From Chitinophagaceae bacterium (lineage in GTDB: Bacteria; Bacteroidota; Bacteroidia; Chitinophagales; UBA10324), in the NCBI GenBank assembly GCA_023251195.1, contig JAHEZG010000047.1, forward strand, positions 1-15,851: a stretch of 15,851 bases of DNA, given 5' to 3'. Shown one piece after another: positions 1 to 7,437 of this stretch. Position numbers and translations under genes: made by a program. The number at the start of each line of letters is the position of its first letter. Positions within the stretch are counted from its first letter, which is position 1. The notes under the pieces were generated by a model. That model saw only the letters and a list, made by a program, of their open reading frames with translations, did no database searches and was not told the origin of the DNA.

Positions 1-342
1 GAACTCACCTGCAAAATGCTTTCGTTCGGTTTAACCGAAAAGGGATTTGAAGTAATGTCTGCTTCGCAATGCCTCGAAGCATTTGTCTCCATCAAAGATT
101 TCAAACCGGATTTGTTAGTCATGGACATACTGATGCCCGGATTATCAGGATTGGAAATTTTAAATCTCATTCGCTCCGACCAGATTGGCGGAAACATTCC
201 GGTGATTTTAATTTCTCAATTAGACACGCCAGCAGTGATTGAAACCGCAGAACAGTTAGGTGCAAACGGATATTTAATCAAACCATTTGAAACTGTTACA
301 CTGCTTGAGAAAATGAAAACCATTCCGGGTTTCAGCGCTTAA
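1..342 (+). CDS. Receiver-only response regulator (5' end outside window)
   Basis: The reading frame is open from base 1, so the gene starts upstream. The first ATG at base 16 falls inside the receiver fold and is not the true start. What remains is most of a CheY-like receiver domain. The phospho-acceptor Asp is in the motif LLVMDILMPG (codon at 124-126), and the conserved Lys is in the LIKPFE motif near the end. The N-terminal acidic pair that binds Mg2+ is cut off by the window edge. The protein stops soon after the last receiver helix, so there is no output domain. Such stand-alone receivers act by protein-protein contact or as phosphate relays. The next gene, 56 bp downstream on the same strand, is another response regulator, so the two may belong to one phosphorelay whose kinase lies outside the window. 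Confidence 0.88.
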   Translation, partial: ELTCKMLSFGLTEKGFEVMSASQCLEAFVSIKDFKPDLLVMDILMPGLSGLEILNLIRSDQIGGNIPVILISQLDTPAVIETAEQLGANGYLIKPFETVTLLEKMKTIPGFSA

Positions 343-398
343 TTAATTTTTATTGACTGCAATTTCGATTGAACGAATTATGCAGGTAACTTTGAACT

Positions 399-1772
399 AT
401 GGCGAAACAAAAAGAAACGACATCTGATTTTACTGTTTTTGTTTTAGACGACGATAACTGGTATCGCGATTTGCTCGCGTATGTGGTGACTATCAATCCT
501 GAATTTGCGGTGAAGAAATTCAGCACCGGAAAAGAATTGTTGCAATCACTACATGAGAAACCGAATGTGATTACACTAGATTATATGTTGCCGGATACGA
601 ATGGAGAAAGTGTGTTGCGGCATATAAAAGATTTTAATCCTGATATTGAAGTCATCGTAATCAGTGAGCAGGAAAAAATTGATACTGCAATGGAGTTATT
701 GAAACTCGGTGCTTATGATTACATAGTTAAAACTCCTGACATCCGCGATAAATTATTGAACCTGCTGAACAACATTCGCAAGAATCAGCAACTGAAATCG
801 CGCATTGATGTTTTGGAAAAAGAAGTTGAAACAAAGTACAGTTACAGCAATTTTCTGATTGGGAAAAGCGAATCACTGGAAAATACTTTTTCATTGATTC
901 GCAAAGCTGCGGAAACAAATATCACTGTCAGCATCACCGGGGAAACCGGAACAGGAAAAGAATTAGTGGCGAAAGCGATTCACTTTAATTCGAAAAGAAA
1001 AGAAAAACCATTCATTGCCGTGAACATGGCTGCCATTCCGAAAGACCTTGCAGAGAGCGAACTCTTCGGTCACGAGAAAGGCGCATTCACCGGGGCAGCA
1101 CAGGCGCGTATTGGAAAATTCGAAGAAGCCCATGGTGGAACATTGCTGTTCGATGAAATCGGTGAAATGGATTTAACACTGCAAACAAAATTACTGCGGG
1201 TGTTACAGGAGAAAGAAGTTACTCGTGTCGGTTCAAACAAATTAATAAAAGTGGATTGCAGAATCATTGCCTGCACCCACAAAGATTTATATGAAGAGGT
1301 AAAACAAAATCGCTTTCGTGAAGATTTATATTATCGCCTGCTTGGTTTACAGATTCAACTTTCACCTTTGCGTGAACGCGGAAACGATGTGTTGATTCTC
1401 GCCAAACATTTTATGGAACAATTCTGCAAGGAAAATAAAATGGCGCTCAAAACATTTACACCCGAAGCGCAACAAAAATTATTGCGGCATTCCTACCCCG
1501 GAAATATTCGCGAACTGAAATCAATAACTGAGTTGGCTGTTTCCATCAGCAACAACAATCACATTGGTGAGTATGATATTATTATTTCAGGTAGAAAAGA
1601 TTTTGGAATTGAATTATTAAGCGGTGAACTGACGATGAAAGAATATGAAATGAAAATTGTTAAGCACCTACTCTCTAAATACAACGACAACATTCAGTTG
1701 GTGGCTGATAAATTAGGAATTGGTAAGTCAACCATTTACAATATGCTGAAAGAAAAAAAGGCGGAAGAATAA
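399..1772 (+). CDS. NtrC-family sigma-54-dependent response regulator
   Basis: Complete 457-residue bacterial enhancer-binding protein. Residues ~12-125 are a receiver domain with acidic residues D17-D19, phospho-acceptor D61 and K111. A helical, probably coiled-coil linker covers ~125-147. Residues ~153-385 are the sigma-54 AAA+ domain with Walker A GETGTGKE (181-188), the sigma-54-contacting GAFTGA loop (228-233), Walker B LLFDEIG (249-255) and arginine-finger region FREDLYYR (306-313). Residues ~415-452 are a Fis-type helix-turn-helix (QLVADKLGIGKSTIY). By family, phosphorylation drives oligomerisation, DNA binding and ATP-powered opening of sigma-54 promoters. The intact GAFTGA loop supports real sigma-54 activation. 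The gene ends only 5 bp from the convergent batC stop codon, leaving no room for a separate terminator. Its target genes cannot be read from the window: I found no convincing -24/-12 promoter. Confidence 0.95.
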   Translation: MAKQKETTSDFTVFVLDDDNWYRDLLAYVVTINPEFAVKKFSTGKELLQSLHEKPNVITLDYMLPDTNGESVLRHIKDFNPDIEVIVISEQEKIDTAMELLKLGAYDYIVKTPDIRDKLLNLLNNIRKNQQLKSRIDVLEKEVETKYSYSNFLIGKSESLENTFSLIRKAAETNITVSITGETGTGKELVAKAIHFNSKRKEKPFIAVNMAAIPKDLAESELFGHEKGAFTGAAQARIGKFEEAHGGTLLFDEIGEMDLTLQTKLLRVLQEKEVTRVGSNKLIKVDCRIIACTHKDLYEEVKQNRFREDLYYRLLGLQIQLSPLRERGNDVLILAKHFMEQFCKENKMALKTFTPEAQQKLLRHSYPGNIRELKSITELAVSISNNNHIGEYDIIISGRKDFGIELLSGELTMKEYEMKIVKHLLSKYNDNIQLVADKLGIGKSTIYNMLKEKKAEE

Positions 1773-1777
1773 TTCAC

Positions 1778-2422
1778 TTACCAGTTTTTTGTACTCTTCT
1801 TTTTATTCGTTTTGTATTGGTCTTGCTTAACACCGTTCAGTGTGTTTGACTCAGCTTGTGAAAGAGATTTTAAGAGTTTATCCAAATCTTCCTTCGACAT
1901 GTTTTTATTTTCCGGTTCACTTTTTTTCTTTTCGTTTTTTGATGGCGCTGAATCAGGAGTTGGTGATTCATCTTCTTTTTTATTTCGACCATTTAATTTT
2001 GAAATTGCGTAAGAGAGATTATATCGCGCATCTTCATCCTGCGGATTTAGTTTCAATGCATTTTTAAAAGCAGTGATGCTGTTCGGCAAATCATTCTTAG
2101 TTAAATAACAATTGCCGATATTAAAAAATGACAGCGCCTTCAATTCATTGGATGTTGAAACAGAAATAAATTCCTGATATTTTTTTATTGCTTCATCATA
2201 TTTCTTCAACTGATAAAAAGTATTTCCCGAATTATAAATCGCTTGTGTGAACTGATTTGTTTTATCACTCGCAGTTGCATTCTTAAAATATTGCAGCGCA
2301 CCGTTGTAATCCTTCTGGTAAAAAGATTGATTTCCTTTTTCAATCCATGCATCCGGATTTTGTGCGAAAGAATTTTCACAGGAAATAAATAACAAGGCGG
2401 ACAGTAAGAAAATATTTTTCAT
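1778..2422 (-). CDS. batC: BatC-like TPR protein of the Bat aerotolerance operon
   Basis: A 214-residue protein with an N-terminal export signal (about residues 1-20). Cleavage may follow SFA, although FISC at 12-15 could be a poor lipobox. Three tetratricopeptide repeats follow at roughly 24-55, 59-92 and 95-128. The C-terminal part (~147-180) is low-complexity and rich in Lys, Glu, Ser and Pro. TPR proteins of this operon are thought to scaffold the membrane-bound VWA proteins on the periplasmic side. The ATG overlaps the batB stop codon in an ATGA arrangement, indicating translational coupling. It is the last gene of the operon here: the large BatD and the BatE that follow in Bacteroides-type operons are absent, and the next gene is convergent. 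Naming rests on gene order plus the TPR content. Confidence 0.85.
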   Translation of the reverse strand: MKNIFLLSALLFISCENSFAQNPDAWIEKGNQSFYQKDYNGALQYFKNATASDKTNQFTQAIYNSGNTFYQLKKYDEAIKKYQEFISVSTSNELKALSFFNIGNCYLTKNDLPNSITAFKNALKLNPQDEDARYNLSYAISKLNGRNKKEDESPTPDSAPSKNEKKKSEPENKNMSKEDLDKLLKSLSQAESNTLNGVKQDQYKTNKKKSTKNW

Positions 2423-3456
2423 GTCGCTTTCTGTTTTTGTTTAAATGAAAATAGTTTTTGCTTTTTACTGCTGTTTAAAAAATCAATAACTAGAATTATA
2501 AACGCACCCAACAGAAAAATCTGAAACCTTGATTCGTACTCGGTAAATAGTTTTTCATCGTAATAATTTTTCTTTACTGCATCTAATCTGTTAGCAATTG
2601 CTTTTAGTGATTTATTTATTTCAATTGTTGGATGAACATAAATTCCATTTGTTGCTGTTGCAATCTGTTTCAGTGTTTCTTCATTCAATTTTGTAAGAAC
2701 CACTTCGCCTTTCTCGTCTCTCAACAATGGAAATTCATTCCCTGCATTTTTGATTGGAATGTTCGAACCTTGTTCGGTACCAATGCCAACGGTGCAAATC
2801 ATAATGTGCTCATCAGATGCTGTGCGTAGTGCATCTGCTAAATCAGGTTCAAAATCCTCACCATCTGAAAGAAGTAAAATTGCTTTGTAATGATTTTGAT
2901 TTTCGGGTAACGCATTTATTGCCGATGTAATTGCCAATCCTAAATCAGAACCTTGTTCGGGTGAATTTTTTTCTGAGGCATCGGCAATCAGCATTTGCGC
3001 TGCCGCATGGTCGGGTGTCAATGGCAATTGCAGAAACGGCGCTCCGGCAAAAGTGATAATGGCAATCCGGTCATCCGGAAAATGATTGATGATGTTTGCA
3101 GCAAATTGCTTTGCAATGGTTAACCGGTCGGGCTTTACATCATTGGCAAGCATAGAGTTTGAAATATCAAGAACAATAGCAAGGTCAATACCTGCGTGAT
3201 TTATTTTTTTACCTGCACTTCCCCATTGAAAATTTGCATATCCAAGCACAATGAGTAAAAGAGAAAATGAAACCAGGATAAACTTCAGCAGGTGTTTTGT
3301 TTTTGAATATTCAGGAAAAAGTTTTGTTACAATTTCTTCGTCACCGATTTTTTTGACAGCACTTTTTCTCCATCGCTGATACCATAAAAATGCTGCGACT
3401 GCTACTACAACCAGCAGCAGCAAAGACAGATGAAATGGATATTCAAAGCGGAACAT
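2419..3456 (-). CDS. batB: BatB-like membrane-anchored von Willebrand factor A protein
   Basis: 345 residues. Two N-terminal hydrophobic segments (about 9-25 and 57-75) and one near the C-terminus (about 313-329) flank a von Willebrand A domain. The metal-ion-dependent adhesion site is intact: DISNSM (D97, S99, S101), GSD (S170) and SDGE (D198). By family, these proteins bind partners in a metal-dependent way. In Bacteroides and Francisella the Bat proteins have been linked to oxygen or stress tolerance, but the mechanism is unsettled. The gene lies one base downstream of batA and overlaps batC by 4 bp, so it is co-transcribed. It is told apart from BatA by its position (second VWA gene) and its longer C-terminal tail. 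Confidence 0.9.
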   Translation of the reverse strand: MFRFEYPFHLSLLLLVVVAVAAFLWYQRWRKSAVKKIGDEEIVTKLFPEYSKTKHLLKFILVSFSLLLIVLGYANFQWGSAGKKINHAGIDLAIVLDISNSMLANDVKPDRLTIAKQFAANIINHFPDDRIAIITFAGAPFLQLPLTPDHAAAQMLIADASEKNSPEQGSDLGLAITSAINALPENQNHYKAILLLSDGEDFEPDLADALRTASDEHIMICTVGIGTEQGSNIPIKNAGNEFPLLRDEKGEVVLTKLNEETLKQIATATNGIYVHPTIEINKSLKAIANRLDAVKKNYYDEKLFTEYESRFQIFLLGAFIILVIDFLNSSKKQKLFSFKQKQKAT

Positions 3457-3457
3457 A

Positions 3458-4435
3458 TCAGGGAAAAGTTTTTAGGAATGAATACCGCAAAACAATTTCA
3501 AGGGCTAATGCAATTACCGCAATCAATGCGAAAAGAAAAAAGTGTTCCTCATTCCGCTGAAAGACTGTTACATCTGCGCGTGTTTTTTCAAGACGGTTTA
3601 TTTCATCGTAAACAGTTGCTAATCCTTTTTCATTATCTGCTCGATAATATTTTCCTCCGGTTTGATTTGCAATTTGTTTTAACAATGCTTCTCCTCCGGT
3701 TGAGAAAGTGCTGATAACACTATCCTGCTCCGACATGTTTTTTACTGATGGAATCTGAATGCCAACAGCATAAACTCTAATGCCTGAAGCAACTGCCATT
3801 TGCCCGGCTGTTACAGGTTTAATTTTTCCCATGTTGTTTTCGCCATCCGTAACCAGAATAATTGTTTTTGATTTTCCTTTTGTGTTACGCAAATGATTTA
3901 CGGCTGTGCCCAATCCCATTCCGATTGCAGTACCGTTCGCGATGTCACTGATTTTTATTCCTGTCAGAATTTTCTGTAACACTGCATGGTCAATGGTAAT
4001 GGGGCAGGCAGTGTAAGCAGCAGAAGCAAAAAGCACCAAGCCAATTCTGTCGTTCGGTCTTTTTGAAATGAAAGAATCGGCAACTGTTTTTGCGACTTCC
4101 AATCTGTTCGGTTTAAAATCGCGCTGCATCATGCTGCCGCTTACATCCAGTACAATCATGATATCAATGCCTTCAGAATTTACAGTCTTGATTTGAAAAT
4201 TTTGTTGCGGTCGTGCTAATGCAAGAATTAAAAAAGTCAGCGCAACCATTCGCAACACAAATAATAAATGTTGCAAGGTGGTTAGTGAAAAAAAACTTTC
4301 GCGCTGTAACACAAACGAAGTGGAAAGTCGTATGGTTGGCAATTGTTTTTTATGATTGAAGATATACCATGCCGCTAACAGCGGAATTAAATTCAGCAGA
4401 AACAGGAATTTTATATCTGTGAATTCATATTGCAT
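3458..4435 (-). CDS. batA: BatA-like membrane-anchored von Willebrand factor A protein
   Basis: 325 residues with the BatA layout. Hydrophobic segments are at ~8-25 and ~56-74, a VWA domain spans ~88-285, and a C-terminal membrane helix is at ~300-318. The MIDAS residues are all present: DVSGSM (D97, S99, S101), T169 in NGTAIGMG and D197 in TDGENN. The conserved ALARPQ stretch after the second helix is typical of BatA/BatB proteins. Its first 11 bases overlap the end of the upstream BatD-like gene, and its stop lies one base before batB, pointing to tight translational coupling. It probably works with BatB as a pair of related VWA proteins facing the periplasm or cytoplasm beside the MoxR chaperone. 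Confidence 0.92.
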   Translation of the reverse strand: MQYEFTDIKFLFLLNLIPLLAAWYIFNHKKQLPTIRLSTSFVLQRESFFSLTTLQHLLFVLRMVALTFLILALARPQQNFQIKTVNSEGIDIMIVLDVSGSMMQRDFKPNRLEVAKTVADSFISKRPNDRIGLVLFASAAYTACPITIDHAVLQKILTGIKISDIANGTAIGMGLGTAVNHLRNTKGKSKTIILVTDGENNMGKIKPVTAGQMAVASGIRVYAVGIQIPSVKNMSEQDSVISTFSTGGEALLKQIANQTGGKYYRADNEKGLATVYDEINRLEKTRADVTVFQRNEEHFFLFALIAVIALALEIVLRYSFLKTFP

Positions 4436-5384
4436 TGTTCGATGCGTCCTTTTCCTGCGTTTGTGTTTTGGTTACAAATTCCATAGCAGTATTCATGGCA
4501 TTTTTATTTTCATCAGCCGATGGATTCACCTTCGCAAATTTTACCAAGTCAGCTAACTGAAAATCTCTTGCGAGTCGCTCGAGAACATTCGGCTCTTTAA
4601 TTTTTTCTTTTAAGTACAGAATGATTTTATCGGTAGTGTATTCAAATGCGGCGACATCAAATTTTGATTCAATGTATTCACGAAGAATCAGAGTGAGTTT
4701 TACATAATATAATTCAGCATTTGTCTGTTGCAGATTTTCTTTTTCTAATTGTTTTAATTTTTCGAGAGTAGTTGATGCAGATACTTTAATGACAGTTGCT
4801 TTAATAACATTCCGTTTTCTTCTTCTGAAAAAATAAAATGCAGTGGCACTTATCAGAATAATATTTCCAATGATGATAAAGATTAAACGCGATTGATTTT
4901 TTTTCTGTTCTGTTGTTACAATCAGGTTGGGTTTTATTCCTTTAAATGCTTTTAATGTATCAACCCGAACAGTTGAAATTTGAACCATCAATGCATTACT
5001 TGAAACTGAATTCACTTTATGATTTTCATCTTCATAAAAAAAATTGAACGATGGAATTAATAAAGCACCGGTATCGAAAGTGGTAATAGTGAGTGTTCTG
5101 TTCTCGGTTAAAAAAGAGTTTTGTTTAATCGTATCAATTTTTGTCTCAGCCAGTTTTTGAAAATTTTCAGAGAGCGAATCCGGCTGGCTCCAGCGAATGG
5201 CTGTATTATATGGATGCGCAATTGAAATATGAACCACAATCCAATCACCGATCCGGTAGCCGGTAGAATCAACCACTGCATCTACTTTTATTTTTTGCGC
5301 ATAACTCTTCGACGAGTTCAGTGTGACGATTGCCACGCACAGAAAAAGCAATGAATAATAAATGAATAAAAATTTCTGTTTCAT
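4425..5384 (-). CDS. DUF4381/BatD-like single-pass membrane protein of the Bat operon
   Basis: 319 residues. A signal sequence (~1-29, cleavage likely after SYA) is followed by a ~130-residue region rich in beta strands, a membrane helix at ~167-187 with a strongly basic stop-transfer (FRRRKRN), and a helical cytoplasmic tail. The tail motif (YYVKLTLILREYIESKF, then a TTDKI stretch) resembles DUF4381-type proteins that sit between DUF58 and batA in MoxR-VWA operons. It is much shorter than the large BatD that normally follows batC. The start has a purine-rich GGAGAG a few bases upstream. That start region, plus the end of the DUF58 gene, is the unit duplicated about 1 kb upstream (see repeats). 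Role is inferred from context: a membrane partner linking MoxR/DUF58 to BatA/BatB. Confidence 0.8.
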   Translation of the reverse strand: MKQKFLFIYYSLLFLCVAIVTLNSSKSYAQKIKVDAVVDSTGYRIGDWIVVHISIAHPYNTAIRWSQPDSLSENFQKLAETKIDTIKQNSFLTENRTLTITTFDTGALLIPSFNFFYEDENHKVNSVSSNALMVQISTVRVDTLKAFKGIKPNLIVTTEQKKNQSRLIFIIIGNIILISATAFYFFRRRKRNVIKATVIKVSASTTLEKLKQLEKENLQQTNAELYYVKLTLILREYIESKFDVAAFEYTTDKIILYLKEKIKEPNVLERLARDFQLADLVKFAKVNPSADENKNAMNTAMEFVTKTQTQEKDASNNAI

Positions 5385-5452
5385 TTTTCTCTCCGGTCAA
5401 CTGATTATTTCTGCTTTACACGCTTTTCAAACAATGCCATTAATGATTTCAC
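5354..5452. repeat. Direct repeat copy A (99 bp): duplicated DUF58/BatD-like junction
   Basis: This segment matches 6359-6457 at a constant offset of 1005 bp. There are only three mismatches (5372, 5378 and 5394), and the last 58 bases (5395-5452) are identical. Read on the - strand it holds the last 15 codons and stop of a DUF58 gene, the short spacer, and the ribosome-binding region and first ~10 codons of the BatD-like gene. The start of the BatD-like gene is original here, while the DUF58 end is the extra piece. Confidence 0.95.
5405..5452 (-). pseudogene. Stranded 3' fragment of the DUF58 gene (15 codons plus stop)
   Basis: The bases are identical to the end of the intact DUF58 gene at 6410-6457, encoding the residues VKSLMALFEKRVKQK and a stop. 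There is no upstream body: sequence beyond 5452 is unrelated insert DNA. It is a duplication scar, not a functional gene. Perfect identity without coding constraint suggests the duplication is recent or kept alike by recombination. Confidence 0.9.
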
Positions 5453-5474
5453 CGACACACTAAATTTTTTTTCA

Positions 5475-6305
5475 TTAAAAAAGATAACTTAAACCAACAC
5501 CCATATGCAATTGGTTAAAATGAGAAAATGCTATACCATGACTAATTTCAGCATTAGAATTATTGAGAGAATAGAAATAATAATTAATCAAATAAGCGGC
5601 ATCAAATTTTAAAAAGAACCTACTTATATTTTCGACATATGTAATAGATGAATTGAATAATAAATGCTTTGTCAAATGGTACTTTAGTTTAAATGTAAAA
5701 TCAAAAGTTTCAAAATGTAAATCAATCCAAGACTGACTGTATGCTTCTGCTCTTTTGACTTCATAATAATTACCAGAAAGTGTATCTGTAACAGGTATAA
5801 GTTTGGTCTTCGAATAATTTTGCCCGTAAATAGTATTGGGTTCAATTTTCATTCCCAGTAGGGTTTCATATTCGAACCGTTGATTAATTTTCCCCACTCG
5901 TCCAAATCTTAATCCTAATGCATAAAAATTAACTTTATCAAATATCAACGCATTCGCATGATGGTGAGTTATTAAAGGGGAAAAAGAAGAGTCAAGATTT
6001 TCTGAGAAGAGAAGGTAATATTTCATTATCCCATTCTTAAAATAGATTTCTGAAATAAAATGATTTAAACGAACCTCATAACCTGCTTCGTAAGTTTGAG
6101 TAATAGGTTGTCTAAACTTAATTGGAAAATATGTACCTGACAGATGTTTCATTTTACCAAACTGGTAAAAGGGTTTATATTGTATATTAAATTCGATTTT
6201 TACTTTTTTGCTAAAAGTTGTAAAATTTTCTTTTTGGTCTTGAGCATGAATTAAATTTCCATAGAAAATAAATATTGAAAGACCAGTTAAAACTATTTTT
6301 TTCAT
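5475..6305 (-). CDS. Inserted outer-membrane beta-barrel-like protein, function unknown
   Basis: 276 residues from this start. MKKIVLTGLSIFIFYG... is a clean signal peptide with cleavage likely after IHA, before QDQKEN. The mature part has alternating polar/hydrophobic strands rich in Tyr and Phe and ends in GVGLSYLF, a C-terminal aromatic typical of outer-membrane barrels. I do not recognise the family. The frame stays open upstream to an ATG at 6389. That longer form (304 residues) would begin MKKKILFIYY, copied from the BatD-like signal peptide by the flanking repeat, and has a better purine-rich site (AGAGAG) upstream; 6305 is preferred because it gives a normal signal peptide. Two lines counted by hand (5581-5700) are 22.5% GC, far below the moxR line 7501-7560 (48%), consistent with transfer. 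It interrupts the Bat operon between DUF58 and the BatD-like gene. Confidence 0.65.
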   Translation of the reverse strand: MKKIVLTGLSIFIFYGNLIHAQDQKENFTTFSKKVKIEFNIQYKPFYQFGKMKHLSGTYFPIKFRQPITQTYEAGYEVRLNHFISEIYFKNGIMKYYLLFSENLDSSFSPLITHHHANALIFDKVNFYALGLRFGRVGKINQRFEYETLLGMKIEPNTIYGQNYSKTKLIPVTDTLSGNYYEVKRAEAYSQSWIDLHFETFDFTFKLKYHLTKHLLFNSSITYVENISRFFLKFDAAYLINYYFYSLNNSNAEISHGIAFSHFNQLHMGVGLSYLF

Positions 6306-6358
6306 TAAATTGCTTATTGACAATGTGAAAAATAGGGCGGTATAGTTGAATATTATTA

Positions 6359-6457
6359 AATAATAAATGAATAAAATTTTCTTTTTCATTTTTCTCTCTG
6401 GTCAACTGATTATTTCTGCTTTACACGCTTTTCAAACAATGCCATTAATGATTTCAC
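6359..6457. repeat. Direct repeat copy B (99 bp): DUF58/BatD-like junction
   Basis: Partner of 5354-5452 (96 of 99 bases alike). It contains the true 3' end of the DUF58 gene and a second copy of the spacer, ribosome-binding region and first codons of the BatD-like gene. The latter now read into the inserted outer-membrane-type gene. Recombination between the two copies would delete exactly 1005 bp and restore a direct DUF58-BatD-like junction. Confidence 0.95.
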
Positions 6458-7285
6458 ATAATTATCTTTTGTGCTGATGCTGATGTAATCAGATCCGTTA
6501 TTTCTAAAAGCAGTGATGAAGTAGTTATAGCTGTCGTAAAATTTTTTTGCATAGGCAGTGCGCACATGAATATCGGAAGTGTTCATCATGAACTGTTTTC
6601 CGCTTTCGGTATCAATCACATTTATCATTCCGATGGCAGGAAATTGTTTTTCGCGGTCATCATAAATATGCAACCCGATTACATCATGCTTTCTCGCCGC
6701 AATCCGAAACATAGAACCATAACTGCGCGACAGAAAATCGGACAACACAAAAACAATGCTTCGCTTGGTCATTACATTATTTATGAAACGAAATGCATTG
6801 TTCAAATCTGTTCCCTTTGACTGCGGAGTAAAATCGAGTAACTCGCGAATAATGCGCAGCGTGTGCGAGCGACCTTTTTTTGCAGGGATAAATTTTTCAA
6901 TCTTATCAGAAAAAAAAAGCACCGCCACTTTATCGTTATTGTTGATAGCTGAATAAGCAATGAGCGCACTGAGTTCCACAATCAATTCTTCCTTCAGTTG
7001 AGTAACAGTGCCGAACGACGATGAACCACTCACATCAATCATTAGCAACACATTCATCTCACGGTCTTCTTCAAAAACTTTTATATAAGGATGGTCGAGC
7101 TTGGCTGTTACATTCCAGTCAATCAATCTGGTTTCATCGCCTGGCTGGTATTCGCGCACTTCGCTGAAAGAAATTCCTCGTCCTTTAAATGCGCTTTGGT
7201 ACTCACCGGCAAACAAGCGACTGCTCAAACCCTTGGTTTTGATTTCTACTTTGCGAACCTTCTTTAATAATTCAGCCGTTTCCAT
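6410..7285 (-). CDS. DUF58 protein (VWA-like partner of MoxR)
   Basis: 291 residues, usual for short Bacteroidota DUF58 proteins. The hallmark motif REYQPGDETRLIDWNVTAK lies at ~44-62, followed by EEDREMNVLLMIDVSGSSS, where D84, S86 and S88 form a MIDAS-like metal site. No membrane segment is visible, so it is probably cytoplasmic. DUF58 genes almost always follow moxR and are thought to work as MoxR partners or adaptors. Here moxR is 152 bp upstream on the same strand. The last 15 codons are duplicated at 5405-5452. The next original operon member is the BatD-like gene, now pushed about 1 kb away by the insert. Confidence 0.93.
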   Translation of the reverse strand: METAELLKKVRKVEIKTKGLSSRLFAGEYQSAFKGRGISFSEVREYQPGDETRLIDWNVTAKLDHPYIKVFEEDREMNVLLMIDVSGSSSFGTVTQLKEELIVELSALIAYSAINNNDKVAVLFFSDKIEKFIPAKKGRSHTLRIIRELLDFTPQSKGTDLNNAFRFINNVMTKRSIVFVLSDFLSRSYGSMFRIAARKHDVIGLHIYDDREKQFPAIGMINVIDTESGKQFMMNTSDIHVRTAYAKKFYDSYNYFITAFRNNGSDYISISTKDNYVKSLMALFEKRVKQK

Positions 7286-7298
7286 TTTTTATTGTTCT

Positions 7299-7435
7299 GA
7301 AAGTTTTGAAGGTTTTGAAAGTTTAGAATGTTTTCTGACACTCCGTGTCTTTTGTGTTTTGATTTTCGATGTGAATACTCTTGAAACTTTCCTGCCTTCT
7401 AACTTTCTCAACTTTTAACTTTCTAACTTTTAAAC
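7299..7435. repeat. Short purine/pyrimidine repeat clusters between moxR and DUF58
   Basis: The moxR-DUF58 spacer holds two clusters of short imperfect repeats. 7299-7328 repeats the unit GAAAGTTT/GAAGGTTT, and 7398-7435 repeats AACTTTCT/AACTTTTA, roughly the reverse complement of the first. The strand bias flips between the clusters, so the transcript could fold across a loop of about 70 bases. A small stem (GACAC-TCC-GTGTC, 7337-7349) lies between them. Whether this is a dispersed repeat, an mRNA-processing site or simple sequence drift cannot be decided here. Confidence 0.5.
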
Positions 7436-7437
7436 TA

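Noticed and set aside
5354..6457. Reading the 99-bp direct repeats as terminal repeats of an insertion sequence
   Set aside because: The repeats are host gene sequence (DUF58 end and BatD-like start), and the insert encodes no transposase.
7337..7349. GACAC-TCC-GTGTC stem followed by T-rich sequence as an intrinsic terminator
   Set aside because: Only five pairs, and the T-run is on the + strand while the genes here are on the - strand.
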